A stretch of 64,000 nucleotides of DNA. Source: CAVWGP01 sp963754645. GTDB lineage: Bacteria; Pseudomonadota; Alphaproteobacteria; Bin65. The notes under the pieces were generated by a model. The model was not told the DNA's origin, ran no database searches, and saw nothing but the letters and a program-made list of their open reading frames with translations. A program made the translations under genes and the position numbers. Each line of letters starts with the position of its first letter. Within the stretch, counting starts at the first letter, position 1. Shown here piece after piece: positions 51,701 through 58,536 of this stretch. Where the stretch lies: contig CAVWGP010000004.1 in the NCBI GenBank assembly GCA_963754645.1, forward strand, positions 1,426,001 to 1,490,000, written 5' to 3'.

Positions 51701-52358
51701 CGGCGAAATTTTCATCGACATGCACAAGGAAGGCGCCGCCTTCCGCTCGCTGATGAACAATTTCGCCATCGCGGTTTCAATCGGCCTGCAATACGGCGTG
51801 CCGCTCGAGGAGTTCGTCGACGCCTTCACGTTCACGCGCTTCGAGCCGTCGGGCCTGGTCGAGGGCAACGACCAGATCAAGATGGCGACCTCGGTGCTCG
51901 ATTATATCTTCCGCGAGTTGGCGATTTCCTATCTCGATCGCGAGGATCTCGCGCATGCCACGCGCGGCGACATCGCGCCCGACAGCATGGGCAAGGGCGC
52001 CTCGGAAAGCGCTCTGCCGGTCAACGCCGCCGCCCGCAATGCCGCCGACGAGGTTATGGAGCAGGTCGGACGCGTCGTAAGCCGCGGCTACACGCGCAGC
52101 CGCTTCAAGGTGCCAAGCGGCGCCGCGGCGGCGCATGCCGGCAATGGCCTATCCGCGGCGGGCGGCAACGGCCATGTGGCGGTCGCCGTGTCCGAAACGG
52201 TCATGGTCGCGGTCGATGCCCGGCTCGACAAGATCCGCCAGGCGCGCATGAAGGGCTACGAGGGCGACGCCTGCGGCGAGTGCGGAAATTTCACCTTGGT
52301 GCGCAACGGGACTTGCATGAAATGCGATACCTGCGGCTCAACCAGCGGCTGTAGCTGA
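48723..52358 (+). CDS. nrdJ: Vitamin B12-dependent ribonucleoside-diphosphate reductase (class II)
   Basis: 1211 residues, the size of alphaproteobacterial NrdJ. Uses adenosylcobalamin to generate the thiyl radical and makes deoxynucleotides with or without oxygen. Visible: NSPQWFNTGLHWAYG near residue 150, QPHACFIQSVADD, KYGSGTGTNFSNLR, SGGGRSSGLMSFLKIGD, the active-site Cys and Glu in NPCSEYMFLDDTACNLASLN (about 460-480), and TVIAPTGTIGLVMDCDTTGI. The C-terminal TSCPD-like zinc ribbon has four Cys pairs, CGECGNFTLVRNG then CMKCDTCGSTSGC. A Gly/Ala-rich linker separates it (about 1135-1165). Only RNR gene in the window. It is followed 10 bases later by a small gene and a terminator. Confidence 0.96.
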   Translation: MKIGRHFTVEGKDAYDGIEFRTAVSEIRNPDGSIVFRNDAVEVPAAWSQVATDVLAQKYFRKAGVPAAADLARKAEPSVPACLQPMRPTSGATLGGETSAKQVFDRLAGAWAYWGWKGGYFDGETDARAFFDEMRAMLALQVAAPNSPQWFNTGLHWAYGIDGPSQGHFYVDFETGALTKSASSYEHPQPHACFIQSVADDLVNEGGIMDLWVREARLFKYGSGTGTNFSNLRGQNESLSGGGRSSGLMSFLKIGDRAAGAIKSGGTTRRAAKMVIVDIDHPDIEQFIDWKVVEERKVAALVAGSKLTEKRLNEVMAACAGFDGADPFDPKNNPALRNAIRAARQAMIPENYVQRALQLARQGVRKIAFEVYDTDWDGEAYYTVSGQNSNNTVRVSNAFLDAVAKDADWQLNPRSGKRAPKKVKARQLWNQIAEAAWHSADPGVQFDTTINEWHTCPNSGRINASNPCSEYMFLDDTACNLASLNLMTFRREDGTFDVAAFEHAVRLWTIVLEISVLMAQFPSQRIAELSYEFRTLGLGYANIGGYLMASGIPYDSDTGRALCGAVTALMTGVAYETSAEMAEELGPFPGFAKNCAPMLRVMRNHRRAALGQADGYEGLSIAPLPLVHSQAPDRAVVSAAVAAWDRALALGEQFGYRNAQTTVIAPTGTIGLVMDCDTTGIEPDFALVKFKKLAGGGYFKIINQMVPSALKTLGYRPAEIDGIVLYAVGNGTLKGAPGVNHLTLKERGFTDAALERIEAALTSAFDIKFVFNKWTLGLEFCVDTLGLDPAELDEAGFDMLAALGFERADIDGANLYVTGAMTLEGAPLLKAEHLAVFDCANPCGRTGKRFLSWQSHIKMLAAAQPFISGAISKTINMPHEATVADCRNAYEMSWKLCLKANALYRDGSKLSQPLSSSLFDGIEDEDEQADAIEAMIKSPPVERAAAIAERAIAAVVRAERRRLPSRRKGYIQKAVVGGHKVYLHTGEYGDGSIGEIFIDMHKEGAAFRSLMNNFAIAVSIGLQYGVPLEEFVDAFTFTRFEPSGLVEGNDQIKMATSVLDYIFRELAISYLDREDLAHATRGDIAPDSMGKGASESALPVNAAARNAADEVMEQVGRVVSRGYTRSRFKVPSGAAAAHAGNGLSAAGGNGHVAVAVSETVMVAVDARLDKIRQARMKGYEGDACGECGNFTLVRNGTCMKCDTCGSTSGCS

Positions 52359-52368
52359 GGAAGGCCGG

Positions 52369-52827
52369 ATGCTGATCCACATCGACGAGTACCGCGCGTC
52401 CCTGGCGCAACAGCGCGCGCATGCGGCGGCGAACGCCGTATGGCGCGGCGCCGGCGGCCAGGACTATCGCGCCTCCGTTCACGGGCTCGGCCTCGTGCTG
52501 CCGGACACCGCGGGCGCGTTCATCCTGGCGCGGCAAGAAAAGCGCGAGCCGCACAAATGGGCCGCGCTCTACATCGCCACCGCGGCGGCGGTGGGCCCAA
52601 AAATTCGCAATCGGCTCGATACCGATACCCTGTGGTATCACGCCGTCTGGAAAAGCGCCGTCGCCTTGGGTTTGACGGCGGTCCACATCGTGGCATCCGC
52701 GGATGCTGCCGAACGCCAAGACATCGCCGACGATCTGGTCCGGTCTCTCCTCCCCTCCTTGAACCGGGAGATTTCGGCGCTGCGAGGTCAAGGCCGATTT
52801 GGCGGCGGATTTGGAGTTACGGTCTAG
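52369..52827 (+). CDS. Hypothetical protein downstream of nrdJ
   Basis: 152 residues, ten bases after nrdJ and before a clear terminator, so it is part of the nrdJ transcript. Soluble, alpha/beta, no signal peptide. WKSAVALGLTAVHIVASADA and RQEKREPHKWAALYIATAAA are its most regular parts. The C-terminus is Gly-rich (GQGRFGGGFGVTV). No family recognised; the linkage suggests a role with NrdJ or its substrates, which is inference. Confidence 0.65.
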   Translation: MLIHIDEYRASLAQQRAHAAANAVWRGAGGQDYRASVHGLGLVLPDTAGAFILARQEKREPHKWAALYIATAAAVGPKIRNRLDTDTLWYHAVWKSAVALGLTAVHIVASADAAERQDIADDLVRSLLPSLNREISALRGQGRFGGGFGVTV

Positions 52828-52882
52828 GGGGGCCCGAGGCCCCCAGCGAGCTCCGGCTCGTTGCTCCTCCCGAGCCCACTCA

Positions 52883-52912
52883 GGCGCATCCCACGGGGTG
52901 CGCCTTTTTTTT
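52883..52912 (+). terminator. Rho-independent terminator of the nrdJ operon
   Basis: GGCGCATCC and GGGTGCGCC form a nine-pair stem with a four-base loop (one G-U), directly followed by eight T (52905-52912). It ends the plus-strand nrdJ transcript, 12 bases before the end of the convergent kelch gene. Confidence 0.85.
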
Positions 52913-52923
52913 GCCCGGCACGA

Positions 52924-53889
52924 TCAGCGACAAAGCTGCTCGGTTTCGTCGGCGGCCGTGAAGAAGGTGCGCCAGCCGGCCTCCTTGCCGCCGCCGATCA
53001 CCCACAGGCAATTGCCTGCCGCGGCCGCGGCGAGACCGTGGCGCGGGATGCGCGGGCTCGCCACGCGCAGCGCCTTGGTCCAGCGCCGCGCCGCGAAATC
53101 GTAGAGCAGCGCTTCGGCATCGACGCTGCCGTCGCTCAGCCTTTCGCCGCCGAGAATATAGGCTGTGCCGCCAAGGACGGCGGCGGCGTGACCGCCGCGT
53201 GGCTCGGGCATATCGGGCGCCCGCTCCCAGACGTTGCGCGCCGGATCGTAGGCGAAAACCGTGTTGAACTCGCCCTCGCCGCTCCAGCGACCGCCGAAAA
53301 TCCACAAGCGCCCGGCATGGGCCAAGCCGGCCGCATGCTCGATGCGGCGCGGCAGGGGCGCGTGATCGGCGCGCCAGCTTCCCGTGGCGAGATCGTAGGA
53401 CCAGACTTCCTGCGGGCGATCGCCGGTCCCGGCTGCGATGAAGAGCGCGTTGCCGATGACGGCCATGACATGGGCAGCGCGCCGGCCGGGGAGCCGCGCC
53501 GCGGTCGACCATCGGTCCGTTGCGGGATCGTAGGACCACAGCATCGGCTCGTTGAAGGCAAAGCTGACATTGATATAACCGCCTGCCAGCCAGATTTTTC
53601 CGGACCCGGCGGCGACCGGCGCGTGATGCACGGCTTCGGGCAAGGCGGCGAGCCGGCGCCACACCGATGCTCCCAGATCGAGGCAGTCGAAAGCCGCGCT
53701 GGTGCCCCGGCCGGCCAGGCCGCCCGCGACGTAGATGCAATTGCCGAGCAAAGCCGCGTGGATTTCCGAGCGCGCGCCGGGCATCGGCGGACCCGAACGC
53801 CACAGCCATTGCTGCGCACTGGCCGAAGCAGCGGCGAGAACCAATGAAACCGCTGCCGCGAAAAAACTCACAAGTAGCGACCGCCACAT
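52924..53889 (-). CDS. Secreted kelch-repeat protein
   Basis: 321 residues from the ATG at 53889 (MWRSLLVSFFAAAVSLVLAA), a signal peptide cut after ASA-QQ. The mature protein has five to six kelch repeats recognisable by di-Gly followed by a spaced Tyr-Trp: YVAGGLAGRGTSAAFDCLDL, WLAGGYINVSFAFNEPMLWS, FIAAGTGDRPQEVWSYDLAT, WIFGGRWSGEGEFNTVFAYD, YILGGERLSDGSVDAEALLY and a last WVIGGGKEAGW. This folds as a beta-propeller in the periplasm or outside. Upstream frame extension was rejected as overlapping the RidA gene. Ligand unknown. Confidence 0.85.
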   Translation of the reverse strand: MWRSLLVSFFAAAVSLVLAAASASAQQWLWRSGPPMPGARSEIHAALLGNCIYVAGGLAGRGTSAAFDCLDLGASVWRRLAALPEAVHHAPVAAGSGKIWLAGGYINVSFAFNEPMLWSYDPATDRWSTAARLPGRRAAHVMAVIGNALFIAAGTGDRPQEVWSYDLATGSWRADHAPLPRRIEHAAGLAHAGRLWIFGGRWSGEGEFNTVFAYDPARNVWERAPDMPEPRGGHAAAVLGGTAYILGGERLSDGSVDAEALLYDFAARRWTKALRVASPRIPRHGLAAAAAGNCLWVIGGGKEAGWRTFFTAADETEQLCR

Positions 53890-53954
53890 CGCAATTGCCC
53901 TTTCCCAATTCGTGCCGGCTGGGCATTGTACCATAGCAATTTCGGAGGATGTGC

Positions 53955-54428
53955 ATGGCGGGAAAAGTCGAAAAACGCTTGAAGCAGTTCGGCATAAAAT
54001 TGCCGCCGCCGATGGGCCCCATCGCAAATTACGTACCGTGGACGAAGTGCGGCCGTTTGGTTTTCATCGCCGGCCAGGGACCGTTTCTCGACGGTACGCT
54101 GCACTACAACGGACGCTGCGGTGAAGGCCTTTCGATCGAGGACGCCAAGGCCTGTGCGCGCATTGTCGGCCTCAATATCCTGGCGCAAATAAAATCCGCG
54201 TGCGGCGGCAATCTCGACCGCGTCGTGCGCTGCGTGAAACTCGGCGGCTTCGTCAATGCCACGCCGGATTTCACCTCGCACCCCGCGGTGATCAATGGCG
54301 CATCGGAACTGATGATCGAGGCTTTCGGCGACGCCGGCCGGCATGCCCGCTTCGCCGTCGGCATGCCGCAACTGCCGATGCACACGTCCGTTGAGATCGA
54401 CGCCATCTTTGAAATCAAGGAGCGCTAA
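53955..54428 (+). CDS. RidA family protein, copy 1
   Basis: 157 residues from the ATG at 53955, which is six bases after GGAGG; the ATG at 53949 overlaps the spacing and is less likely. YjgF/YER057c/UK114 fold: FIAGQGPFLDGTLHYNGRCG, ARIVGLNILAQIKSACGGNL, VVRCVKLGGFVNATPDFTSH and HARFAVGMPQLPMHTSVEID, which contains the Arg that binds the carboxylate of enamine/imine substrates. RidA proteins hydrolyse reactive enamines formed by PLP enzymes. This is the longer variety with an N-terminal extension. Confidence 0.88.
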   Translation: MAGKVEKRLKQFGIKLPPPMGPIANYVPWTKCGRLVFIAGQGPFLDGTLHYNGRCGEGLSIEDAKACARIVGLNILAQIKSACGGNLDRVVRCVKLGGFVNATPDFTSHPAVINGASELMIEAFGDAGRHARFAVGMPQLPMHTSVEIDAIFEIKER

Positions 54429-54947
54429 ATGGCCCGCACCGCCACCAAGAAAAAGCCCGCGACGAAATCGAATGTGAGGAAGCCCTCGGTTGTGGCGGCG
54501 CGCCTCGCCCAGCTCGGCATCGTCCTGCCGACGCCACCGACCCCTGTAGCGGCCTATATTCCCTGGGTCATCACCGGCAAGCTTGTCTTCATCGCCGGCC
54601 AGGTGCCGTTTCTCGAAGGCAAATTGCAATATATCGGCAAGCTGGGGCGCGATTTTGCAGTCGAGGACGGCCAGAAGGCGGCGCGGCTGTGCGCGCTCAA
54701 TATCCTGGCGCAACTCAATGTCGCCTGCGGCGGCAATCTCGACAAGGTCAAGCGCTGCGCCAAGGTCGGCGGCTTCGTCAATTGCACGTCGGACTTCACC
54801 AACATGCCGCAGGTCGTCAATGGCGCATCGGAACTCATCGGGCAGGTCCTGGGCGATGCAGGTAAGCACGCGCGCTTTGCCGTCGGCGCCGGCAGCCTGC
54901 CGGGCGGCTGCGCCGTCGAGGTCGATGCGATCTTCGAACTGAAGTAG
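54429..54947 (+). CDS. RidA family protein, copy 2
   Basis: 172 residues, starting on the base after the previous stop. It matches copy 1 through its length (FIAGQVPFLEGKLQYIGKLG; LNILAQLNVACGGNLDKVKR; HARFAVGAGSLPGGCAVEVD), so the pair is a tandem duplication. It keeps the conserved Arg. Its first 20 residues are Lys/Thr/Ala-rich (MARTATKKKPATKSNVRKP), a disordered, positively charged tail that copy 1 lacks. The two may form mixed trimers. Role as for copy 1. Confidence 0.87.
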   Translation: MARTATKKKPATKSNVRKPSVVAARLAQLGIVLPTPPTPVAAYIPWVITGKLVFIAGQVPFLEGKLQYIGKLGRDFAVEDGQKAARLCALNILAQLNVACGGNLDKVKRCAKVGGFVNCTSDFTNMPQVVNGASELIGQVLGDAGKHARFAVGAGSLPGGCAVEVDAIFELK

Positions 54948-55002
54948 TCCGACGCAGAATGCGCGGGACGGCGGTTCCCACGCAAAAGATCCAACAATTC
55001 CG

Positions 55003-55190
55003 GAAGGTGCTCAGTTTTGGGTGTTGGGGAAAGTCGGATTGATGAGCACCTTCGAGAATTTCACAATATTGTGGGTGTCCGGGCTGCCGACCCGCTAGAT
55101 ATTGGATCCCGCCCCCCAGAAAAAACCCAATGATTCTCGAAGATGCTCAAATATCGCGATGAGCATCTTCGGTAGGCTTGAGCACCTTCG
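55003..55190. repeat. Five-copy GAGCAYCTTCG repeat cluster
   Basis: Copies: GAAGGTGCTC (55003-55012, minus), GAGCACCTTCG (55044-55054), CGAAGATGCTC (55138-55148, minus), GAGCATCTTCG (55161-55171) and GAGCACCTTCG (55180-55190). The third and fourth are a perfect 11-base inverted repeat around 12 bases, and the first and second a ten-base one. No gene lies in 54948-55277 apart from this. Could be regulator sites, a REP-like element or an RNA structure. Confidence 0.6.
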
Positions 55191-55220
55191 GCGATCAGCA
55201 TTTGGCCTGTGGCGGAGCTA

Positions 55221-55267
55221 TTGACATCGGTCGAAAACCAATGTAAGTATATGTTCACTTACATTGG
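55221..55267 (+). promoter_or_regulatory. Promoter-like -35 and palindromic operator of the plsC-like gene
   Basis: TTGACA at 55221-55226 is followed at promoter distance by the perfect palindrome CCAATGTAAGT (55238-55248) - eight bases - ACTTACATTGG (55257-55267). Eleven-base arms over the -10 region are typical of TetR-family operators. No regulator gene is adjacent. The ATG of the gene at 55278 follows, with GGAG at 55266-55269. Confidence 0.55.
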
Positions 55268-55277
55268 AGTTGCCACT

Positions 55278-56102
55278 ATGACCGCGACACAATCCGCCGC
55301 CCTAAAATGCTCGACCGCGCCGCTTCAGCCGGCGACCGGCCCCCTAACGCCGCAATCCGCGCCGGGTACGCAGATCGGCACCCCCCGGCCTTTGCGTTCG
55401 CGCCTGTTCCAGGTCTGGCTTTACACCTTCAGTTTCCTGACGATCCTCGTGGCCCAACCCTTTGTCCTCTTGCCGTCACGCCGCCCAATCGCGCTATTGC
55501 TACGGGCCTGGGCAAGATCGGTGCGCTTTGCAATGCGGCATGTGCTCGGGATCCAGGTGAACGTGACGGGCCTGGAGAGATTGCCAGCCCGTGGCTCCTA
55601 TGTGCTGGCTTCGAAGCATCAGAGCGAAGTCGACGGCATCCTGATGCTGGCCCTGATCCCGGACCTCGCTTTCGTCGCGATGAAGGAAGTTGGACACTAT
55701 CCGCTGGTCGGCCCGATCCTGCGCAAACTGGAAATGGTGCTCGTCGACACCGATGGCGGCAAGGCCGAGCGCAATGCCCTCAGCGATGGCGGCCGCGCCG
55801 CGGCCGAGGCCGGCCGGCCGATCGTCATCTATCCGGAAGGCACGCTTAACGCGATCGGCTATCGCAGCCGCTATCGCGCGGGCGTCTACCACCTCGCCAA
55901 GGATCTCGATCTCCCCGTCATTCCGGTGGCGACCAATATCGGCCTGCGCTGGGATCGCCGCACATCGACCAAATATGCCGGCATGGCCACGGTCGCAATC
56001 CTGCCCGCCCTCGCCGTTTCGGACGACAAGCAGGATTTCCTGATGCGCCTCGAAACTGCGGTCGAAAGCGAAACGGCACGGCTCGTCGCGGCGGCGCTGT
56101 GA
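55278..56102 (+). CDS. 1-acyl-sn-glycerol-3-phosphate acyltransferase (PlsC-like)
   Basis: 274 residues from the ATG at 55278, with GGAG spaced eight bases; an earlier ATG inside the palindrome was rejected. One or two N-terminal hydrophobic helices (LYTFSFLTILVAQPFVLLPS). The acyltransferase motifs are SKHQSEVDG (HX4D), REVG-like MKEVGHYPLVGPIL, and YPEGTLN (the FPEGT box), near residues 115, 140 and 195. It transfers an acyl chain to lysophosphatidate at the inner membrane. Its palindromic operator suggests regulation by lipid or acyl-CoA signals, which is inference. Confidence 0.87.
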   Translation: MTATQSAALKCSTAPLQPATGPLTPQSAPGTQIGTPRPLRSRLFQVWLYTFSFLTILVAQPFVLLPSRRPIALLLRAWARSVRFAMRHVLGIQVNVTGLERLPARGSYVLASKHQSEVDGILMLALIPDLAFVAMKEVGHYPLVGPILRKLEMVLVDTDGGKAERNALSDGGRAAAEAGRPIVIYPEGTLNAIGYRSRYRAGVYHLAKDLDLPVIPVATNIGLRWDRRTSTKYAGMATVAILPALAVSDDKQDFLMRLETAVESETARLVAAAL

Positions 56103-56124
56103 AATCCCGATTGCGATTTCCCGG

Positions 56125-56165
56125 CATGAACCGCCGCTGAATATCGGCCTCAGCGGCGGTTCATG
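56125..56165. terminator. Perfect 16-bp hairpin after the plsC-like gene
   Basis: CATGAACCGCCGCTGA (56125-56140) and TCAGCGGCGGTTCATG (56150-56165) are perfect complements with a nine-base loop. No T-run follows on either strand, so it may be a transcript-stabilising or rho-assisted 3' end rather than a simple intrinsic terminator. It lies 22 bases after the plsC-like stop. Confidence 0.5.
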
Positions 56166-56223
56166 GCGTTTCAGGCATAAACACGCGGTCCGGCGGGCGG
56201 ATTTTTTGTTGGAGTATCGGCCA

Positions 56224-56379
56224 ATGGCCGCACTGTTACCGAACCCGGTCGCGATAAAGCTGCTCCTGGCCAATGTCGCCGCCATCGCACGCGCCACGGC
56301 GCTGCTCAATCCGGCGCAATTGCGCCGGGCGGCGCTCGATTTCCGCATCACCATGGCGTGGCCCCAGCGCGGGCGCTGA
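56224..56379 (+). CDS. Small open reading frame, 51 residues
   Basis: ATG at 56224 with GGAG nine bases upstream; TGA at 56377-56379. The peptide begins MAALLPNPVAIKLLLANVAA and is amphipathic with Ala, Leu and Arg, ending ITMAWPQRGR. No family recognised. It lies between plsC-like and DUF482 genes on the same strand. It may be a real small protein or chance; only the binding site and the codon-like composition support it. Confidence 0.3.
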   Translation: MAALLPNPVAIKLLLANVAAIARATALLNPAQLRRAALDFRITMAWPQRGR

Positions 56380-56459
56380 TCGCTCGGCAGCGGCTTGCCG
56401 CGCGCCGAGGGCGCGCTATGGTTGCGGCCCCATCGCTTGCAGGCCTTGACCGACCTCCC

Positions 56460-57620
56460 ATGCCCGACGGCGCCGAGCAGCTTGTCATCCGAACCGTCGA
56501 CCGTATCGCTTCGATCGATGCCGCGGCCTGGAACCGCTGTGCCGGCGACGAAAACCCCTTTGTCGCGCACGATTTCCTCCACCTGCTCGAAGACACAGGC
56601 TGCGTGCGGCGCGAGACCGGCTGGATGCCGCAACATGTCGTGCTCGAGGATAGGGCCGGCCGCGTTCTCGCCGTGGCGCCGGCCTATCTCAAGACGCACT
56701 CGCATGGCGAATACGTCTTCGATCATGGGTGGGCCGATGCCTATGAACGAGCTGGCGGGCAGTATTATCCGAAGCTGCAGGTCGCCGTGCCGTTTACGCC
56801 GGTGCCGGGCCCGCGCCTGCTGGCGCCCCCATCGCCGGAGCGCGACGCGCACCGCCGCGCGCTCCTGTCCGGCATGGTCCAGGCGGCGAAAGCACTCGAG
56901 GTCAGCAGCCTGCACATCACCTTTGCATCGCCCGACGACGCCGCGGCGATGGCGGCGGCGGGATTGCTGATCCGGCACGGCTGCCAATTCCACTGGTTCA
57001 ATCGCGGCTACGCCGATTTCGACGCCTTTCTCGGCTCGCTCGCTTCGCGCAAGCGCAAGCAAATCCGCAAGGAACGCGAAGCCGTCCGCGCCGCCGGCAT
57101 CGTCGTGCGCCCGGTGTCCGGGGGCGCGGTCACGCGGGCGCAGTGGGATCGATTCTACAAATTCTACGTCGATACCTACGACCGGAAATGGGGCTATCCC
57201 TACCTGACGCGCGAATTCTTCGGCCGCATCGGCGCCGAGTTCGGCGACAAGGTGGTCCTTATGCTGGCCGAGCGCGACGGCGTCACCATCGCAGGCGCCC
57301 TCAACTTGCGCGGCCGCGACGCCCTGTTCGGCCGCAATTGGGGTGCTGAGAGCGACGTTCCCTTCCTGCATTTCGAAGCCTGCTACTATCAGGCGATCGA
57401 CTTTGCCATCGCCCATAAATTGGCCCGCGTCGAAGCCGGCACGCAGGGCCCGCACAAAATTCAGCGCGGTTACGAGCCGGTCCGCACCTATAGCGGCCAT
57501 TGGATCGCCGACAAGCGCCTGCGCAATGCGGTCGCCGATTTCGTCGAGCGCGAGCGCGCGGCGGTGGATCGCGACATGGCAGCCCTGGCCGGGCACGTGC
57601 CGTTCCGCAAGGAAGGCTGA
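56460..57620 (+). CDS. DUF482 / GNAT-like peptidogalycan biosynthesis family protein
   Basis: 386 residues from the ATG at 56460 (MPDGAEQLVIRTVDRIASID); a longer start at 56418 is possible. Typical DUF482 sequence: NPFVAHDFLHLLEDTGCV, GWMPQHVVLEDRAGRVLAVA, YLKTHSHGEYVFDHGWADAY, QYYPKLQVAVPFTPVPGPRL, and RKRKQIRKEREAVRAAGIVV in the second GNAT-like half. Relatives show FemAB-like double acetyltransferase folds. The substrate is unknown. Common in alphaproteobacteria. Confidence 0.87.
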   Translation: MPDGAEQLVIRTVDRIASIDAAAWNRCAGDENPFVAHDFLHLLEDTGCVRRETGWMPQHVVLEDRAGRVLAVAPAYLKTHSHGEYVFDHGWADAYERAGGQYYPKLQVAVPFTPVPGPRLLAPPSPERDAHRRALLSGMVQAAKALEVSSLHITFASPDDAAAMAAAGLLIRHGCQFHWFNRGYADFDAFLGSLASRKRKQIRKEREAVRAAGIVVRPVSGGAVTRAQWDRFYKFYVDTYDRKWGYPYLTREFFGRIGAEFGDKVVLMLAERDGVTIAGALNLRGRDALFGRNWGAESDVPFLHFEACYYQAIDFAIAHKLARVEAGTQGPHKIQRGYEPVRTYSGHWIADKRLRNAVADFVERERAAVDRDMAALAGHVPFRKEG

Positions 57621-57789
57621 GACGGCCATCGGGCTTCGTTGACGTCGCCGCGCAGTTCGAATGGATGTTTTGGGACAGCGCCTATCGGCTGGAACGCCGG
57701 CCGATCGGGCCGCGCGAATCGAACGCGTGATTTGGGCCGCGGAGCGTGTTATTTTCGCGCCTCGTCCGCATGGCCATGGGAGCCGTGGC

Positions 57790-58515
57790 GTGTCCGATTC
57801 GCGTTCGAATTCGATCTTGGCCGAGCTTCGCTTGGCCGGACTGGGCTTGGCCGGACTGGGCTTGGCCGCAAGCGCCGCGAGCCACCCGGCCCGGGCCGAT
57901 ACCGCCGCCGAGCGCTGCATTGCGGGCGCCGCGCATGGCGACGTGCAAAGCTGCGCCGCCGCTGTCGAAAGCGCACCGGCCGAACCTTCGCTTCGCCGCC
58001 ATCTCGCCATCAGCTTGACCAAGCGCGCCGATTATCAGGGCGCCGTGCTGCAATACCGCGAAGCCGCGCGGCTGACACCCGGCGATGGCCGGGCGCTTTA
58101 CGAATATGCCTGGATGCTCGCCTTCGTGCGCCGCTACGCGGAGGCCGTCGCGCCGATCGAAGACGCGATCCGCCTGCGTTCGGACCATGTTCCGAGCTAT
58201 CAAGCGGCCGCCATCATCTATCAAATGCTGAAACGCTGGGACGATGCTTTTCGCGTCGTGTTGGCGGCGGCGCGGCTCGGCGACTCGATCGCCATGTACG
58301 ACGTGTCCGATTGCTACGCCAAGGGGCGCGGCACCCCGGCCGACGCGGCGCAGGCCTTTCACTGGCTGTTGCGCGCGGCGGAAACGGGGCATGTCTCCGC
58401 CATGGACGAAGTCGCCGAAGCCTTTCTCAACGGCGGTTATGGCCAGCGCGCCGACGACGCCAAGGCGGAGGAATGGGCGACCCGCGCCCGGCGCGCGCGC
58501 CGCGGCTCGCTTTAG
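57790..58515 (+). CDS. Exported TPR/Sel1-repeat protein
   Basis: 241 residues from a GTG at 57790 (SDSRSNSILAELRL...), followed by a hydrophobic segment with the internal repeat LAGLGLAGLGLAASAAS and a likely cleavage after ARA. An upstream ATG at 57661 is less consistent with a signal peptide. The mature part holds TPR-like helices (DYQGAVLQYREAARLTPGDG, YAEAVAPIEDAIRLRSDHVP), then a Sel1-like pair (GDSIAMYDVSDCYAKGRGTP, GHVSAMDEVAEAFLNGGYGQ). Such proteins act as periplasmic scaffolds. Partner unknown. Confidence 0.72.
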   Translation: MSDSRSNSILAELRLAGLGLAGLGLAASAASHPARADTAAERCIAGAAHGDVQSCAAAVESAPAEPSLRRHLAISLTKRADYQGAVLQYREAARLTPGDGRALYEYAWMLAFVRRYAEAVAPIEDAIRLRSDHVPSYQAAAIIYQMLKRWDDAFRVVLAAARLGDSIAMYDVSDCYAKGRGTPADAAQAFHWLLRAAETGHVSAMDEVAEAFLNGGYGQRADDAKAEEWATRARRARRGSL

Positions 58516-58536
58516 CGGCGGCGGATCCGGGCGGAA

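Noticed and set aside
55500..58022. 840-codon open frame on the minus strand opposite plsC-like, DUF482 and Sel1 genes
   Set aside because: It is antisense to well-recognised genes, has no known domain and arises from strong GC bias at third positions.
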